Shown here: piece after piece, positions 24,694 through 33,345 of the stretch
How positions within the stretch are numbered: the first letter of the stretch is position 1
How the letters are laid out: the number at the start of each line of letters is the position of its first letter
Assembly: GCF_004114425.1 (NCBI RefSeq)
Contig: NZ_RDQF01000068.1
Coordinates: 1-35,471, forward strand
DNA: 35,471 nt
Reading direction: 5' to 3'
DNA from: Bradyrhizobium vignae
GTDB lineage: Bacteria > Pseudomonadota > Alphaproteobacteria > Rhizobiales > Xanthobacteraceae
Notes under the pieces: model-generated
Seen by the model: the letters and a program-made list of their open reading frames with translations, nothing else
The model's database searches: none
Told to the model about the DNA's origin: nothing
Translations under genes and position numbers: made by a program

Positions 24694-26193
24694 TTAATAA
24701 ACCTCACTCAAGGAAAATGTTTTGAAAGCTGTAGTGATCAGGATTCTCAGATCCAACCACAAGCTCCAATTGTTGATGTACCACAGGTCATGCTCCACAC
24801 GCTTCTGCATCAGCTCGAGCGTGCGGGTTTCTCCGCGGTAACCATTAACCTGGGCCCATCCGGTGATGCCAGGCTTGACGTGGTGGCGGAAGGCGTAGTT
24901 GCCGATGATCTGCTCATATTCGGTGTTGTGGGCGGCCGCATGCGGGCGGGGGCCGACCAGCGACATGTCACCCTTGAGCACGTTGAGGAGCTGCGGCAGC
25001 TCGTCGATCGAGGTCTTGCGCAGCCATTTGCCGATTGGCGTGACTCGCGGGTCGTTCTTCTGCGCCTGCATGATCGTCGCGCCGTCCTCGAGCACGCGCA
25101 TGGTGCGGAACTTGAAGATTTTGAACGCGCGCCCGCCGAAGCCGTGGCGGGTTTGACGGAAGAGCACCGGCCCCGGCGAGGTCAGCTTGATCAGGAGCGC
25201 AGTCACCAGCATCACCGGCGCGAACACGAATAGCGCAAGGCTCGCGCCGGCAAGGTCCAGCGAGCGCTTGAGCGCGCGTTCGCGCCACGTGAGCGGGGCG
25301 CGGCGCAGCTCGGCCGTGAAGGTGTTGCCGGTGCCGACCAGCGGATAGCGGAGGAAGCGCGCCGTGATAGGGTCCGGCACCAGATGCACCGGCACGGGCA
25401 GGATCTTCAGCGCGTCCAGAATGCTGTCGATTGCATGCTGCCGGCTCCAGTTGATCAGGAGGAAGACGTGCTCGATCCGGTGCTCGCGCGCGTAATTGAT
25501 CAGCTCTTCGAAACGCGGGGCCAGCAAGGAGAGTAGCAGGGGCGAGGCGAGCTCCTTGGCCGGGATCTCCATCACCCGCATCAGGCGGTAGCCGTGCTGG
25601 CCGAGGTCCTCGACCGCGTTGGACGAGGTGGCAAGGCCGAACTCGGCGATCAGAAGCGCCCGTCCGTTGGCGAAGGCGCCGGTCAGCAAGGCATGCGCGG
25701 TCCAGCGCGCCGCCACGGCCTTCCAGGCGAGCAGAGTGGCAAGGCCGACCAGGTAGAACGAGATCGTGGTAGCGCGGGAGAACTCGTCGCTGACCTTCAT
25801 CGTGAAGGCGATCGCCAGCAGCGCGCCGAACAGGAAGGTCCAGGTGGTCAACGTCATCCGGAATGTGCGGGGCAGGTTCGTGATGTTCTTCAGGCGGTAA
25901 CCCTGCTGCACGATCGTCAATAGGATGAAGTTGATCGCCACCAGCAGGCTGGCCGCCGCATAGACGTCGGCCTTCCCCAGTGTCCCGCCGGTGATGGCGT
26001 GATAGCCGACCGAGCAGCCGAACCCGCTGACCACGATCAGCGCGGCATCGACCACGACGATCGAACGTTCAACAACCAAAGGACGCAGCCAGCTGGGCGC
26101 AAGCCCTGTACAAATGGATGCAGCTTGCTCGACCACGCGAATTTCCGTCGCGGGGTCAGCGACAGGTACCGGCCGAGGGGAAAGAGTTTTCAT
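24694..26193 (-). CDS. wcaJ: Undecaprenyl-phosphate sugar-1-phosphate transferase (WcaJ/ExoY type)
   Basis: A 499-residue inner-membrane enzyme. Four predicted spans (about 42-170) precede a cytoplasmic CoA-binding-like region. The catalytic bacterial sugar transferase domain is at 307-499: LKRSLDLAGASLALFVFAP, KFRTM (361-365), DELPQ (397-401), SLVGPRPH (411-418) and the GITGWAQVNGYRG stretch (443-454). It loads a hexose-1-phosphate on undecaprenyl phosphate and starts each repeat unit. Usual length for the WcaJ type; the substrate is glucose or galactose in characterised homologs and cannot be told here. Codon use is strongly GC-rich up to about 24800, while the last 30 codons and the region downstream are AT-richer. 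Divergent from the binding-protein gene. Confidence 0.9.
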   Translation of the reverse strand: MKTLSPRPVPVADPATEIRVVEQAASICTGLAPSWLRPLVVERSIVVVDAALIVVSGFGCSVGYHAITGGTLGKADVYAAASLLVAINFILLTIVQQGYRLKNITNLPRTFRMTLTTWTFLFGALLAIAFTMKVSDEFSRATTISFYLVGLATLLAWKAVAARWTAHALLTGAFANGRALLIAEFGLATSSNAVEDLGQHGYRLMRVMEIPAKELASPLLLSLLAPRFEELINYAREHRIEHVFLLINWSRQHAIDSILDALKILPVPVHLVPDPITARFLRYPLVGTGNTFTAELRRAPLTWRERALKRSLDLAGASLALFVFAPVMLVTALLIKLTSPGPVLFRQTRHGFGGRAFKIFKFRTMRVLEDGATIMQAQKNDPRVTPIGKWLRKTSIDELPQLLNVLKGDMSLVGPRPHAAAHNTEYEQIIGNYAFRHHVKPGITGWAQVNGYRGETRTLELMQKRVEHDLWYINNWSLWLDLRILITTAFKTFSLSEVY

Positions 26194-26301
26194 CGCGCCA
26201 AACCATTGACTAAAAATTCATTACCTGAACAAGCTGTGCATCGGGTAAAATCGCTGAAAAAACAAGGCGAAGGAAATATTAACCTTACCTCGTAAGCTGC
26301 A

Positions 26302-26330
26302 TTGTAGCCTTTCTCGCCCTAACTGATATA
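26302..26330 (+). promoter_or_regulatory. Possible promoter of the binding-protein gene
   Basis: TTGTAG (26302-26307) and GATATA (26325-26330) separated by 17 bases, 33 bases before the TTG start at 26364. A good match in spacing for a housekeeping promoter, inside the 170-base divergent region shared with wcaJ. Confidence 0.4.
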
Positions 26331-26363
26331 TGAAATTTCAAAAACCTATTAGAGAGTTTCTCG

Positions 26364-27446
26364 TTGCCTCGAACCCAGTCCCGGCGGCGAACCCGGGCGA
26401 GAGGGAAGCGCTATCGCGCCGTGGCCCTTGCTGCCGTGGCACTGATCGGAACGTCGCTTCTCCTCCTTCGTCCCGATGCGCCCCCCATACGAGCTCCGAA
26501 AGATTCCACGGTCGCCGCAACCAAGCTCCTGCTGGACGGGCCATCTGGCGCGCGGTTTGCCGGCGAACTCGCTGCATCCAGACAGGGATACTTCTCCTCC
26601 CGCATTGAGGTGTCGGCCTGGCCCGAAGACCTTGACTTTGTCAAAACTATTGCACGCCAACAAGCCATCGGCGTGACGAGCGGGCAGAAGTTCCTCCTGG
26701 CGAGCTGGCGTGGCGTGCCCGTGACCGCCTTTGCTGCGAGCTTTCTGGATACTTCTGTCGCCATTTTCGCGCTCGAAGCCTCGGGATTGCGGCGGCCGGC
26801 TGATCTGGTCGGAAAGCGGGTCGGATACCGCGTCGCGAGCGAGGGAGACGTCGTTTTCGGCGCTATGATGGCGCAGCTCGGGCTTCCCCGAAGCCAGATC
26901 ACCAAGGTGCCCGACCGCGACAGCTTCGAAGCCCTGCGGGCCGGGGAGGTGGATGCGATCATCGCCGCCGTCGACGAGCAGCCTGATCCCTCCAGTCCGA
27001 GCTCCTTGAAGCTGAGCGTCATCAAACCGCAGGACTACGGCATTCATGTCCCGGGCCAAGTCTATTTCGCGAGCAATCATCTCATTCATGACCAGCCGTC
27101 CGTGATCTCCGAGGTCCTTCAAGGGCTCATTCGAGGATGGCAATTTACCTACGCGGACTATGCACGGAGCGTGCCCGTTCTCGCCGGCACTGGCCCAGCC
27201 AGGCTGAATTCCGAGCGGCTGAAATTCGAGCTGCAGCAGCAGCGCCCGCTGGTACTGCCGACCGGCGGCCGCATCGGCGACTACGACGAAAGTCGCTGGC
27301 GCACGCTTCGGGATATCCTCCTGTTCGCCAAGCTCGGCGAGGAAGACGTGCCTTTGGCTCAGACGGTCAACTATCAGTTCCTTCGGGAGGTGTACCGCCG
27401 TTCACCCGACCTCGCTGCTCCGGGCGCCTGGAACGAGGAAAAATAG
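26364..27446 (+). CDS. Orphan NMT1/TauA-like substrate-binding protein with N-terminal anchor
   Basis: A 360-residue protein. The N terminus is very Arg-rich (RTQSRRRTRARGKRYR) and is followed by one hydrophobic span (about 18-35), so it is probably anchored in the inner membrane with the rest in the periplasm. The body has the fold pattern of NMT1/THI5-like solute-binding proteins: lobe-1 strand KLLLDGPSGARFAGEL, the AIGVTSGQKF region, and VGKRVGYRVASEGDVVFGAMMAQLG (the ligand-closing loop), then EALRAGEVDAIIAAVDEQP. No ABC permease or ATPase is nearby. The start is TTG at 26364; no in-frame ATG precedes the span. Ligand unknown; role in EPS regulation is inferred only from being divergent with wcaJ. 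Confidence 0.7.
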   Translation: MPRTQSRRRTRARGKRYRAVALAAVALIGTSLLLLRPDAPPIRAPKDSTVAATKLLLDGPSGARFAGELAASRQGYFSSRIEVSAWPEDLDFVKTIARQQAIGVTSGQKFLLASWRGVPVTAFAASFLDTSVAIFALEASGLRRPADLVGKRVGYRVASEGDVVFGAMMAQLGLPRSQITKVPDRDSFEALRAGEVDAIIAAVDEQPDPSSPSSLKLSVIKPQDYGIHVPGQVYFASNHLIHDQPSVISEVLQGLIRGWQFTYADYARSVPVLAGTGPARLNSERLKFELQQQRPLVLPTGGRIGDYDESRWRTLRDILLFAKLGEEDVPLAQTVNYQFLREVYRRSPDLAAPGAWNEEK

Positions 27447-27652
27447 GACTAAGAAGCCACACTTGCGCGCCATATGGTCCCAAAAAGCCCTCGCCGCCCC
27501 CGCATCGGTTGCATTTGCGCCGGTGGCCTTGGTAAAGTTCGGTTCACTATTTGGGCTAGTGGCGGAGTCCCGTTACGGACCATGACGTTGGTCGGCTGGG
27601 GTCTGACAAGCGCGTGTCGGAATCAAATCCGCAGGGGCGAGGAGCTTTTTGG

Positions 27653-27925
27653 ATGTTTAGGACGTTGATGCGAGCAGGTCTTTTGGCTGCAACTGTTACC
27701 TTCTGTGCAGCGAGCGGGGCGAGCGCCGCAATGCAGATGCCGGCGCCGGCCGCCCTGCTCACAGGTGAGAGCCAAGCGACGCCTGTCACGTTCTGGGCGC
27801 AGCCATATCCCTACCGTTATGTGCCGCGGCGCCACTGTCCGTTAGTGCGGGTCGAGACGCCCTATGGCTGGTACATGGACCGCGTTTGCGCGCCGGTCGG
27901 CCCGGTCCTGCGTCGGGCGTACTGA
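27653..27925 (+). CDS. Small secreted Tyr/Arg-rich protein of unknown function
   Basis: A 90-residue protein with a signal peptide (1-25, ending GASA-A). The C-terminal half is rich in Tyr, Pro, Arg and Cys (PYPYRYVPRRHCPLVRVETPYGWYMDRVC), with two cysteines in an RHC/DRVC arrangement. I use the ATG at 27653, with GAGGAG ten bases upstream; the frame is open to 27614. It stands alone with a strong terminator downstream. Function unknown. Confidence 0.6.
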   Translation: MFRTLMRAGLLAATVTFCAASGASAAMQMPAPAALLTGESQATPVTFWAQPYPYRYVPRRHCPLVRVETPYGWYMDRVCAPVGPVLRRAY

Positions 27926-27972
27926 GATTGAAGTAAACCGAGCGGCGACTGCCGCCTGTCACCAATCCTTCC

Positions 27973-28016
27973 AAGGCAGTCGCACAGTTGATGCGGCTGC
28001 CTTGCTCGTTTTTGTT
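27973..28016 (+). terminator. Rho-independent terminator after the small Tyr-rich gene
   Basis: AAGGCAGTCGCA (27973-27984) pairs with TGCGGCTGCCTT (27992-28003) with one G-T wobble and a seven-base loop. GCTCG then TTTTTGTTT follow. It lies 47 bases after the stop codon. The region up to 28192 holds no further gene; an 8-base inverted repeat (28053-28060 with 28094-28101) is the only other structure. Confidence 0.75.
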
Positions 28017-28192
28017 TCATGGTGTGCTGATCATTTGTGCGCGCAGCGCAGGTTCACCATGAATATCTTTGTTGGGCCGGGGCAGGCTGTCGTATGGTGA
28101 AGATTGTGTTAGCAGATTGGCGGGGCTGCATCAGCAGCGTGATTGCGTAAAGCGACCGGTAGCGATCCCGCCGGAAGCTGACAGAGGATACG

Positions 28193-29167
28193 ATGACAGG
28201 GGCTTCAACCTACGATCTCACGGGCAAGCGTGTCTTCGTCGCGGGCCACCGCGGCATGGTGGGGTCAGCTGTCGTCCGCCGGCTTGCGTCGGAAAATTGC
28301 ACCGTGCTGACCGCTGATCGGCGTGAGCTGGATCTGACCAAGGAAGAACCCACGCTCAGATGGCTTGAGGCTAATCGCCCGGACGTCGTGGTTCATGCCG
28401 CTGCCAAGGTCGGCGGTATCGCAGCCAACAACAATTTCCCGGTCGACTTTCTATGCGATAACCTTGCGCTGGAATTGAGCGTGATCCGCGCGAGTCACGC
28501 GGTTGGTGTGCGGCGCCTGCTGTTCCTCGGCTCGTCCTGCATCTATCCCAAGCACGCCAAGCAGCCGATGGCCGAAAGCGAATTGCTGACAGGGCCGCTT
28601 GAGCCCACCAACGAGTGGTACGCGATCGCCAAGATTGCGGGCCTCAAGATGTGCCAGGCGTATCGTCGGCAATATGGCGATGATTTCATCTCGGTCATGC
28701 CGACCAATCTCTACGGCCGCGGCGACAATTATCATCCGGATCACAGTCACGTCCCGGCCGCGTTGATCCGGCGCTTCCACGAAGCCAAGCTCGCCAATGC
28801 GCCCAGCGTCTCCGTGTGGGGCACCGGCACGCCACTTCGCGAATTCCTCAATGTCGAGGACCTAGCGGATGCCTGCGTCTTTCTCTTGAAGCACTATTCA
28901 AGTGACCAGCCAATTAACGTTGGGAGCGGCGACGAGGTTTCGATCGCCGAATTCGCGATGACTATCGCCGAGGTCGTCGGTTACGAAGGCAGTTTGATCT
29001 TCGATACTTCCAAGCCTGATGGTGCGCCGCGCAAGCTCCTAGATAGCTCACGTATTCAGGTGCTTGGATGGCGCGCCACCACTTCGCTGCGGGAAGGGCT
29101 TGCTTCGGCTTTTGAAGACTTCCTTCAGGGCCATGGCCGTCACTTTACGGTTAGCCGGGCGAGTTGA
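28193..29167 (+). CDS. fcl: GDP-L-fucose synthase
   Basis: A 324-residue short-chain dehydrogenase/reductase of the epimerase branch. The nucleotide-binding motif is GHRGMVG (18-24), and the catalytic Ser is in GSSCIYP (113-119) with Tyr143 and Lys147 (WYAIAK). These, with PTNLYGRGDNYHPDHSHVPAA, match Fcl/WcaG closely. It converts GDP-4-keto-6-deoxy-D-mannose to GDP-L-fucose with NADPH. The substrate comes from Gmd, encoded at 33346-34437. SD-like AGAGGA precedes the ATG. The WcaI-like gene follows in the same direction. Confidence 0.96.
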   Translation: MTGASTYDLTGKRVFVAGHRGMVGSAVVRRLASENCTVLTADRRELDLTKEEPTLRWLEANRPDVVVHAAAKVGGIAANNNFPVDFLCDNLALELSVIRASHAVGVRRLLFLGSSCIYPKHAKQPMAESELLTGPLEPTNEWYAIAKIAGLKMCQAYRRQYGDDFISVMPTNLYGRGDNYHPDHSHVPAALIRRFHEAKLANAPSVSVWGTGTPLREFLNVEDLADACVFLLKHYSSDQPINVGSGDEVSIAEFAMTIAEVVGYEGSLIFDTSKPDGAPRKLLDSSRIQVLGWRATTSLREGLASAFEDFLQGHGRHFTVSRAS

Positions 29168-29223
29168 GCAGCCCCATACTTCTCGCCAAGTTTTTTGAAA
29201 TCGTTTTTCGTTGGATTATATCA

Positions 29224-30528
29224 ATGCGCATTCTGCTAGTCGGCATCAACTACGCGCCCGATCTCATTGGGGTGGCGAAGTATAATACGGAGCTCTGCGA
29301 AAGCCTCGTCGACGAAGGTCACGAAGTTAGGGTGATCACCGCGCCACCTTATTATCCTACTTGGAAGATCCCGACGAGGTTCAATGCTTCATATTTCAGG
29401 GCCACCAATATCAATGGCGTCCGCGTCACGCGCACGCCGATTTACGTCCCTGCGCAGCCATCGGGTGGGAAGCGTCTGATTCACCATGCGTCTTTCGCAT
29501 TGAGTAGCATGCTGCCGGTCCTTATTGACGCGCTTTCTTGGCGGCCAGATGTCATGGTCGCGGTCGCGCCGTCTCTGATGTCGGCTGCCTTCGTATCGTT
29601 CGTCGCTCGCCGCGTCGGTGCCAAGTCATGGCTCCATGTCCAGGATTTCGAGGTGGATGCAGCATTTGATCTTGGTTTGCTGCGTAACCATTCTCTGCGC
29701 AAGGGGATGCTGAGAGCGGAAGCGGCGATCCTCAAGTCGTTCGATCAGGTTTCAACCATCTCTGAGGCGATGCTGCAGCGCCTAGCAATCAAGGGGTTGG
29801 CTCCGAACCAAGCGCTTGAGGTCAGAAACTGGATTGATACCAGCGCGGTTCGCCCAGGTTCGCGAATGACGAAATACCGTCAGCAGCTGAAACTTGGCGA
29901 GGGCGATATCGTTGCGCTCTACTCCGGAACGATGTCGAATAAGCAGGGGCTTGACCTAGTTATCGAGGCTGCGATTCGATTGGAGCGAAGCCATCCGCAT
30001 GTTCACTTTATTCTTGCGGGCGAGGGGCCGCACAAGATGAGGCTCGAGCAGATGGGCGCCGGACATTCCAATATTCATTTTCTCGAACTTCAGCCCCACG
30101 AGAGCTTCAATGAATTGATGGCAACGGCCGATTTTCATCTCATTCCACAGAAGGCGGCAGCAGCCGACCTAGTGTTGCCGTCTAAACTTGGCGCGATCTT
30201 CGCCTCGGCGCGGCCGGTTATCGCGATGGCCAAAGAAGGTACGGGGCTAGAGGCGGAAGTGACTGGCGCGGGTCTCGTGGTTCCGCCGGGAGATTCATTT
30301 GCTTTGGAACTTGCGATCTGCCAGCTCAGTGAGGCGCCCGCACTCCGCCGGCGTTACGGCGATGAAGGACGAAAACGTGCCCTCGATCGCTGGGATCGGC
30401 GGACTATCGTTCTTCGGTGGGCGGAGGTCATGGCAGGCGAGTCCAACTCAACTGGGAAAGAGGAAAGCGAGTCGGCAGGCGCTAACGACAACGTTGCACT
30501 GCCGGTGGAGGATGCGGTTCTTCGATAG
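29224..30528 (+). CDS. WcaI-like glycosyltransferase (GT4)
   Basis: A 434-residue GT-B glycosyltransferase. The start MRILLVGINYAPDLIGVAKYNTELCESL and APPYYPTWK are distinctive of the WcaI branch of colanic acid loci. The C-terminal domain has IVALYSGTMSNKQGLDLVIEA and a donor region with LPSKLGAIFASARPVIA, typical of this branch, which lacks a perfect EX7E. The frame is open to a TTG at 29164 that would overlap fcl by four bases; the ATG at 29224 fits the family N terminus better. It directly follows fcl, so it may use GDP-L-fucose, but this is inference. A charged, Ser/Glu-rich tail ends the protein. Confidence 0.88.
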   Translation: MRILLVGINYAPDLIGVAKYNTELCESLVDEGHEVRVITAPPYYPTWKIPTRFNASYFRATNINGVRVTRTPIYVPAQPSGGKRLIHHASFALSSMLPVLIDALSWRPDVMVAVAPSLMSAAFVSFVARRVGAKSWLHVQDFEVDAAFDLGLLRNHSLRKGMLRAEAAILKSFDQVSTISEAMLQRLAIKGLAPNQALEVRNWIDTSAVRPGSRMTKYRQQLKLGEGDIVALYSGTMSNKQGLDLVIEAAIRLERSHPHVHFILAGEGPHKMRLEQMGAGHSNIHFLELQPHESFNELMATADFHLIPQKAAAADLVLPSKLGAIFASARPVIAMAKEGTGLEAEVTGAGLVVPPGDSFALELAICQLSEAPALRRRYGDEGRKRALDRWDRRTIVLRWAEVMAGESNSTGKEESESAGANDNVALPVEDAVLR

Positions 30529-31362
30529 AGTATTTGTGCCTCGCAAAGTAGCGGAAGCCGTCCGGTCCCATAACTGATGAGGGCCCTCGGTGCTCGACAG
30601 ATCCTCTTGCGCTTTAGCGGCCTCAGCATGCGTTCGCTGCGACTGCTTCCGACTGAACGCGCGGCGCGCACGGCGAAGATCATCGCATACGCGTGGCCAG
30701 ATCTATCGGGGGTCCCGAGATGACGGAACGATTCATCAGCAACTGCAAGCTAAGAGCATTAACGGATCAGTGTCGCCGGCCACGTCTCCTGCAGCTGCTA
30801 GGCTGCGGCGATTTGAAGCGGGGTGCTGAGAAGCGGAGCATCGGCGACGACTCTGCTGTGAATCCGCCAATGAGGACGTCTGCGGCAGAGCGTCGCGCGG
30901 CCCCTGCCGAAGCCCATGCGCTGATCCGTGCCCTAAGCCTTCGAGGCGGTCGAGGCGAAGAACAGTCGCACCGCCTTGAGATTACGCCCTTGCGTGGTTC
31001 GACTCGTGGTGATCAACTGGTGCTCACTCGGAAAGCGTGCGTAGCTGGGCCAACCAAATTTTGTTATTGAGACGATCGTGCAGGCGCTCGCGCCCGGATC
31101 CGACAAGACGAAGGCTGAGGGCTGGCCGTGGCAGACTTGCGACGAATGCTCGGTTATCCCAACGGCTGCCTTGACGGCAATGAGTCAGTGATAGATGTAT
31201 CGACTCAGCTGCGACGTGACGCTACGATTGCACGACGTCTCGCCTTCCCAAATGCCCACGCCACGAGGACGGAGACAGCGCGCTTGGAGGCCTTCAATCT
31301 TTTTTGCGAACGCGCGAATCTGCCGATGATAATGTAAAGCATTTCTCCTGAAGGAGCACCAA
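30529..31362. other. 834-base stretch with no recognisable gene
   Basis: Three short frames are open here: 30577-30723 (48 residues), 30720-31070 (116 residues, MTERFISNCK) and 31128-31337 (69 residues from GTG). None has a recognisable domain, a convincing ribosome-binding site or protein-like composition. The last one ends 25 bases before the next gene. The stretch could be a decayed gene or the scar of an insertion; I see no transposase motif or terminal repeats. Confidence 0.5.
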
Positions 31363-32328
31363 CTGAACCTAACAATATTAATCCTTACTCTCAACGAGGA
31401 AAAACATATCAGGCGGTGCATCAACTCCGCCAAACGCATCGCCGACCGCGTCATAGTCGTTGATTCATTTTCCACGGATGCTACGAGGACCATAGCGCTC
31501 GAGCTCGGCGCCGAGGTGTATCAGCGCAAATTTATAAGTCATGCTGAGCAATTTAACTGGGGGCTTGATAATCTCAAAATCTCGACCGAATGGGTAATGA
31601 AGCTAGATGCTGACGAATATCTCGAGGATGATCTCGTTGCCGAATTGCACAATAAATTGCCGGAGCTTCGGCCCCAAGTTAGTGGAATCTTGCTAAGATA
31701 CAAACTGATCTTCATGGGACGTTGGATTCGGTTCGGCGGTCGCAATTCATTGAAATTGGTCCGAATTTGGCGGTTCGGATTCGGTCGACTTGAAAATCGT
31801 TTGATGGATGAACATGTCGCAATTCAGTCGGGCGACATTGTGGAATTCAAATCTCACTTCTGCGACCACAACCTTAATAACTTTTCATTGTTCATTGACA
31901 AACATAACGGTTACTCGGTCCGCGAGGCGGTCGAGTATCTGATTCAAAAATATAAACTACGCCAGCATCGGACGAGTAATCAATCTCTTGAGCGAAGCGC
32001 TCGCATAAAACGAATACTTAAGTCTGAGGTCTACCATCGCCTTCCAGTTCTTCTCGCGCCCTTTCTTTACTTCTTTTATAGATTCTTTGTTCTCGGCGGC
32101 TTCTTGGATGGCTACCAGGGCGTTGTATATCATTCTTTCCAGGCGCTGTGGTACCGGTTTCTAGTTGCAGTTAGAATCGTCGACTGGGACCGTAAAATTG
32201 CATGCCTACCACCAACTGCGCGTCTCGCCCAACTTGAGGAGCTGTCTGGATTGCACTTAGTTCTGCATGATGGAGGCGAAGGTCTTTCTTCGGGCGGTAA
32301 TGCGACGACTAATAATCAATGCGGATGA
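31363..32328 (+). CDS. Glycosyltransferase family 2 with apparent CTG start
   Basis: A 321-residue GT-A enzyme. The full-length protein needs translation from the CTG at 31363, which has AAGGAG six bases upstream. Upstream the frame is closed by TAA at 31330, and no ATG, GTG or TTG occurs before the GTG at 31516. Starting at the GTG would remove the essential N-terminal strand NLTILILTLNEE and VVDSFSTD (32-39). The DxD motif LDADEY is at 81-86. The C-terminal part (KHNGY, FLDGY, WYRFLV) matches the GT2 at 15681. A true ATG-to-CTG change or a sequencing error are alternatives. The deacetylase gene overlaps its 3' end. Likely part of the operon that begins at fcl. Confidence 0.85.
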   Translation: MNLTILILTLNEEKHIRRCINSAKRIADRVIVVDSFSTDATRTIALELGAEVYQRKFISHAEQFNWGLDNLKISTEWVMKLDADEYLEDDLVAELHNKLPELRPQVSGILLRYKLIFMGRWIRFGGRNSLKLVRIWRFGFGRLENRLMDEHVAIQSGDIVEFKSHFCDHNLNNFSLFIDKHNGYSVREAVEYLIQKYKLRQHRTSNQSLERSARIKRILKSEVYHRLPVLLAPFLYFFYRFFVLGGFLDGYQGVVYHSFQALWYRFLVAVRIVDWDRKIACLPPTARLAQLEELSGLHLVLHDGGEGLSSGGNATTNNQCG

Positions 32329-33073
32329 TTTTGGGCTTGATCGCGACACGGTTGATGCCACTATCGAGTTGATAGAGCGTGGGCTCGTTACAAGTGCAAC
32401 TCTGCTACTTTGCGGTAAAGAGATTGATCGCGCGATTGACTTCGCGATAGGTGCGGGCGATGCCTGCTCGTTCGGTCTGCACTTTAATATCGTTGATGGC
32501 GCTATGGCGAAATGCCCCAGCTCCTTGACAGACCAAGTTGGGCAATTTCGACCGTCGATGATGCAGAGGCGCCGAGCTTTACTCGGTCGCCTTCTAGCGG
32601 CGGACATTGAGAAGGAGTTTGTTTGGCAGGCATACCGTCTACGGGATCGCGGCATTCGGATAAGCCACGTGGACAGTCATGGTCATTTGCATAAATGGCC
32701 AAGTGTCGCGCAGGTCATCGCGCCACTTCTAGGAAGACTCGAAATCGGTGCAATGCGGAGGCCTCAAAATCTGTATTTCCGGCATCGTCCTCTCGATTTG
32801 CTTGATGCTTATTGCACATGGCGTTTCCCGCGAGTGCGCACAACTGAGCATTATTGCGCGGTTGACCCGCACGAGTCCGATTGGCTCAATTTGTTGTCGT
32901 CTCTACTACCTGATGGAACTGTCGAACTGTCTGTCCATCCGGGTAAGACCGAACCCTGGCGTCGATGGGAATTCGAACCGCTAATTCGCGCTGGACCTTG
33001 TTTCTTCTGGGACAACGGTATTCAATTGATCAATTTTCATCAGCTCGTGAATGATTTAAATTTCTGCAGCTGA
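32300..33073 (+). CDS. ChbG/YdjC-like carbohydrate deacetylase
   Basis: A 257-residue protein of the ChbG/HpnK (YdjC) family. The metal site is visible: INADDFG (6-12), GLHFN (59-63), HVDSHGHLH (123-131) and ELSVHPG (near 214-220). Known members remove N-acetyl groups from sugars such as chitobiose or from hopanoid glycosides. In an EPS operon it would de-N-acetylate a sugar of the precursor or polymer. The chosen ATG at 32300 places the ADDFG motif at the usual distance and overlaps the GT2 gene by 29 bases; an ATG at 32267 would add 11 residues. No signal peptide, so it is cytoplasmic. Confidence 0.88.
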   Translation: MRRLIINADDFGLDRDTVDATIELIERGLVTSATLLLCGKEIDRAIDFAIGAGDACSFGLHFNIVDGAMAKCPSSLTDQVGQFRPSMMQRRRALLGRLLAADIEKEFVWQAYRLRDRGIRISHVDSHGHLHKWPSVAQVIAPLLGRLEIGAMRRPQNLYFRHRPLDLLDAYCTWRFPRVRTTEHYCAVDPHESDWLNLLSSLLPDGTVELSVHPGKTEPWRRWEFEPLIRAGPCFFWDNGIQLINFHQLVNDLNFCS

Positions 33074-33345
33074 CCTGAGGACTACTTTCGTTACGGACTT
33101 TGCGCAGAAAAGGGTAAATGGATCAGGTTGAATGTCTACCGTTGTCCGTCAGCGGTATGTTGCGCACGCTGCTGCAATTGAATTACGGCGTCGCGAACCC
33201 GGCCGACAATATCGGTCTTCCGCTAAGAGATCCGGTTCGTTGCCTTAATGGGGTGAATGGCCTTTCGCCGTCGCTACCGTTTGATGAAGGCAAAGGAGTA
33301 GCGGCTATTCGTGCGCTCACTCCTTAGCTGCTTCAACCTTCCTGT
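33074..33345. other. Non-coding gap with a weak short ORF
   Basis: 272 bases between the convergent deacetylase and gmd genes. A 69-residue frame from an ATG at 33118 is open but has no recognised domain and no good ribosome-binding site. No terminator hairpin with a T-tract is evident. Confidence 0.4.

Noticed and set aside
26349..27143. 264-codon open frame antisense to the binding-protein gene
   Set aside because: Shadow frame in a GC-rich gene; the sense translation has a clear binding-protein pattern.
28053..28101. Inverted repeat ttcaccat/atggtgaa upstream of fcl
   Set aside because: Eight bases per arm with a 33-base spacer; no support as a regulator site or riboswitch.
31128..31337. 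69-residue frame just before the second GT2 gene
   Set aside because: No domain, poor ribosome-binding site and atypical composition; kept only as part of the empty stretch.
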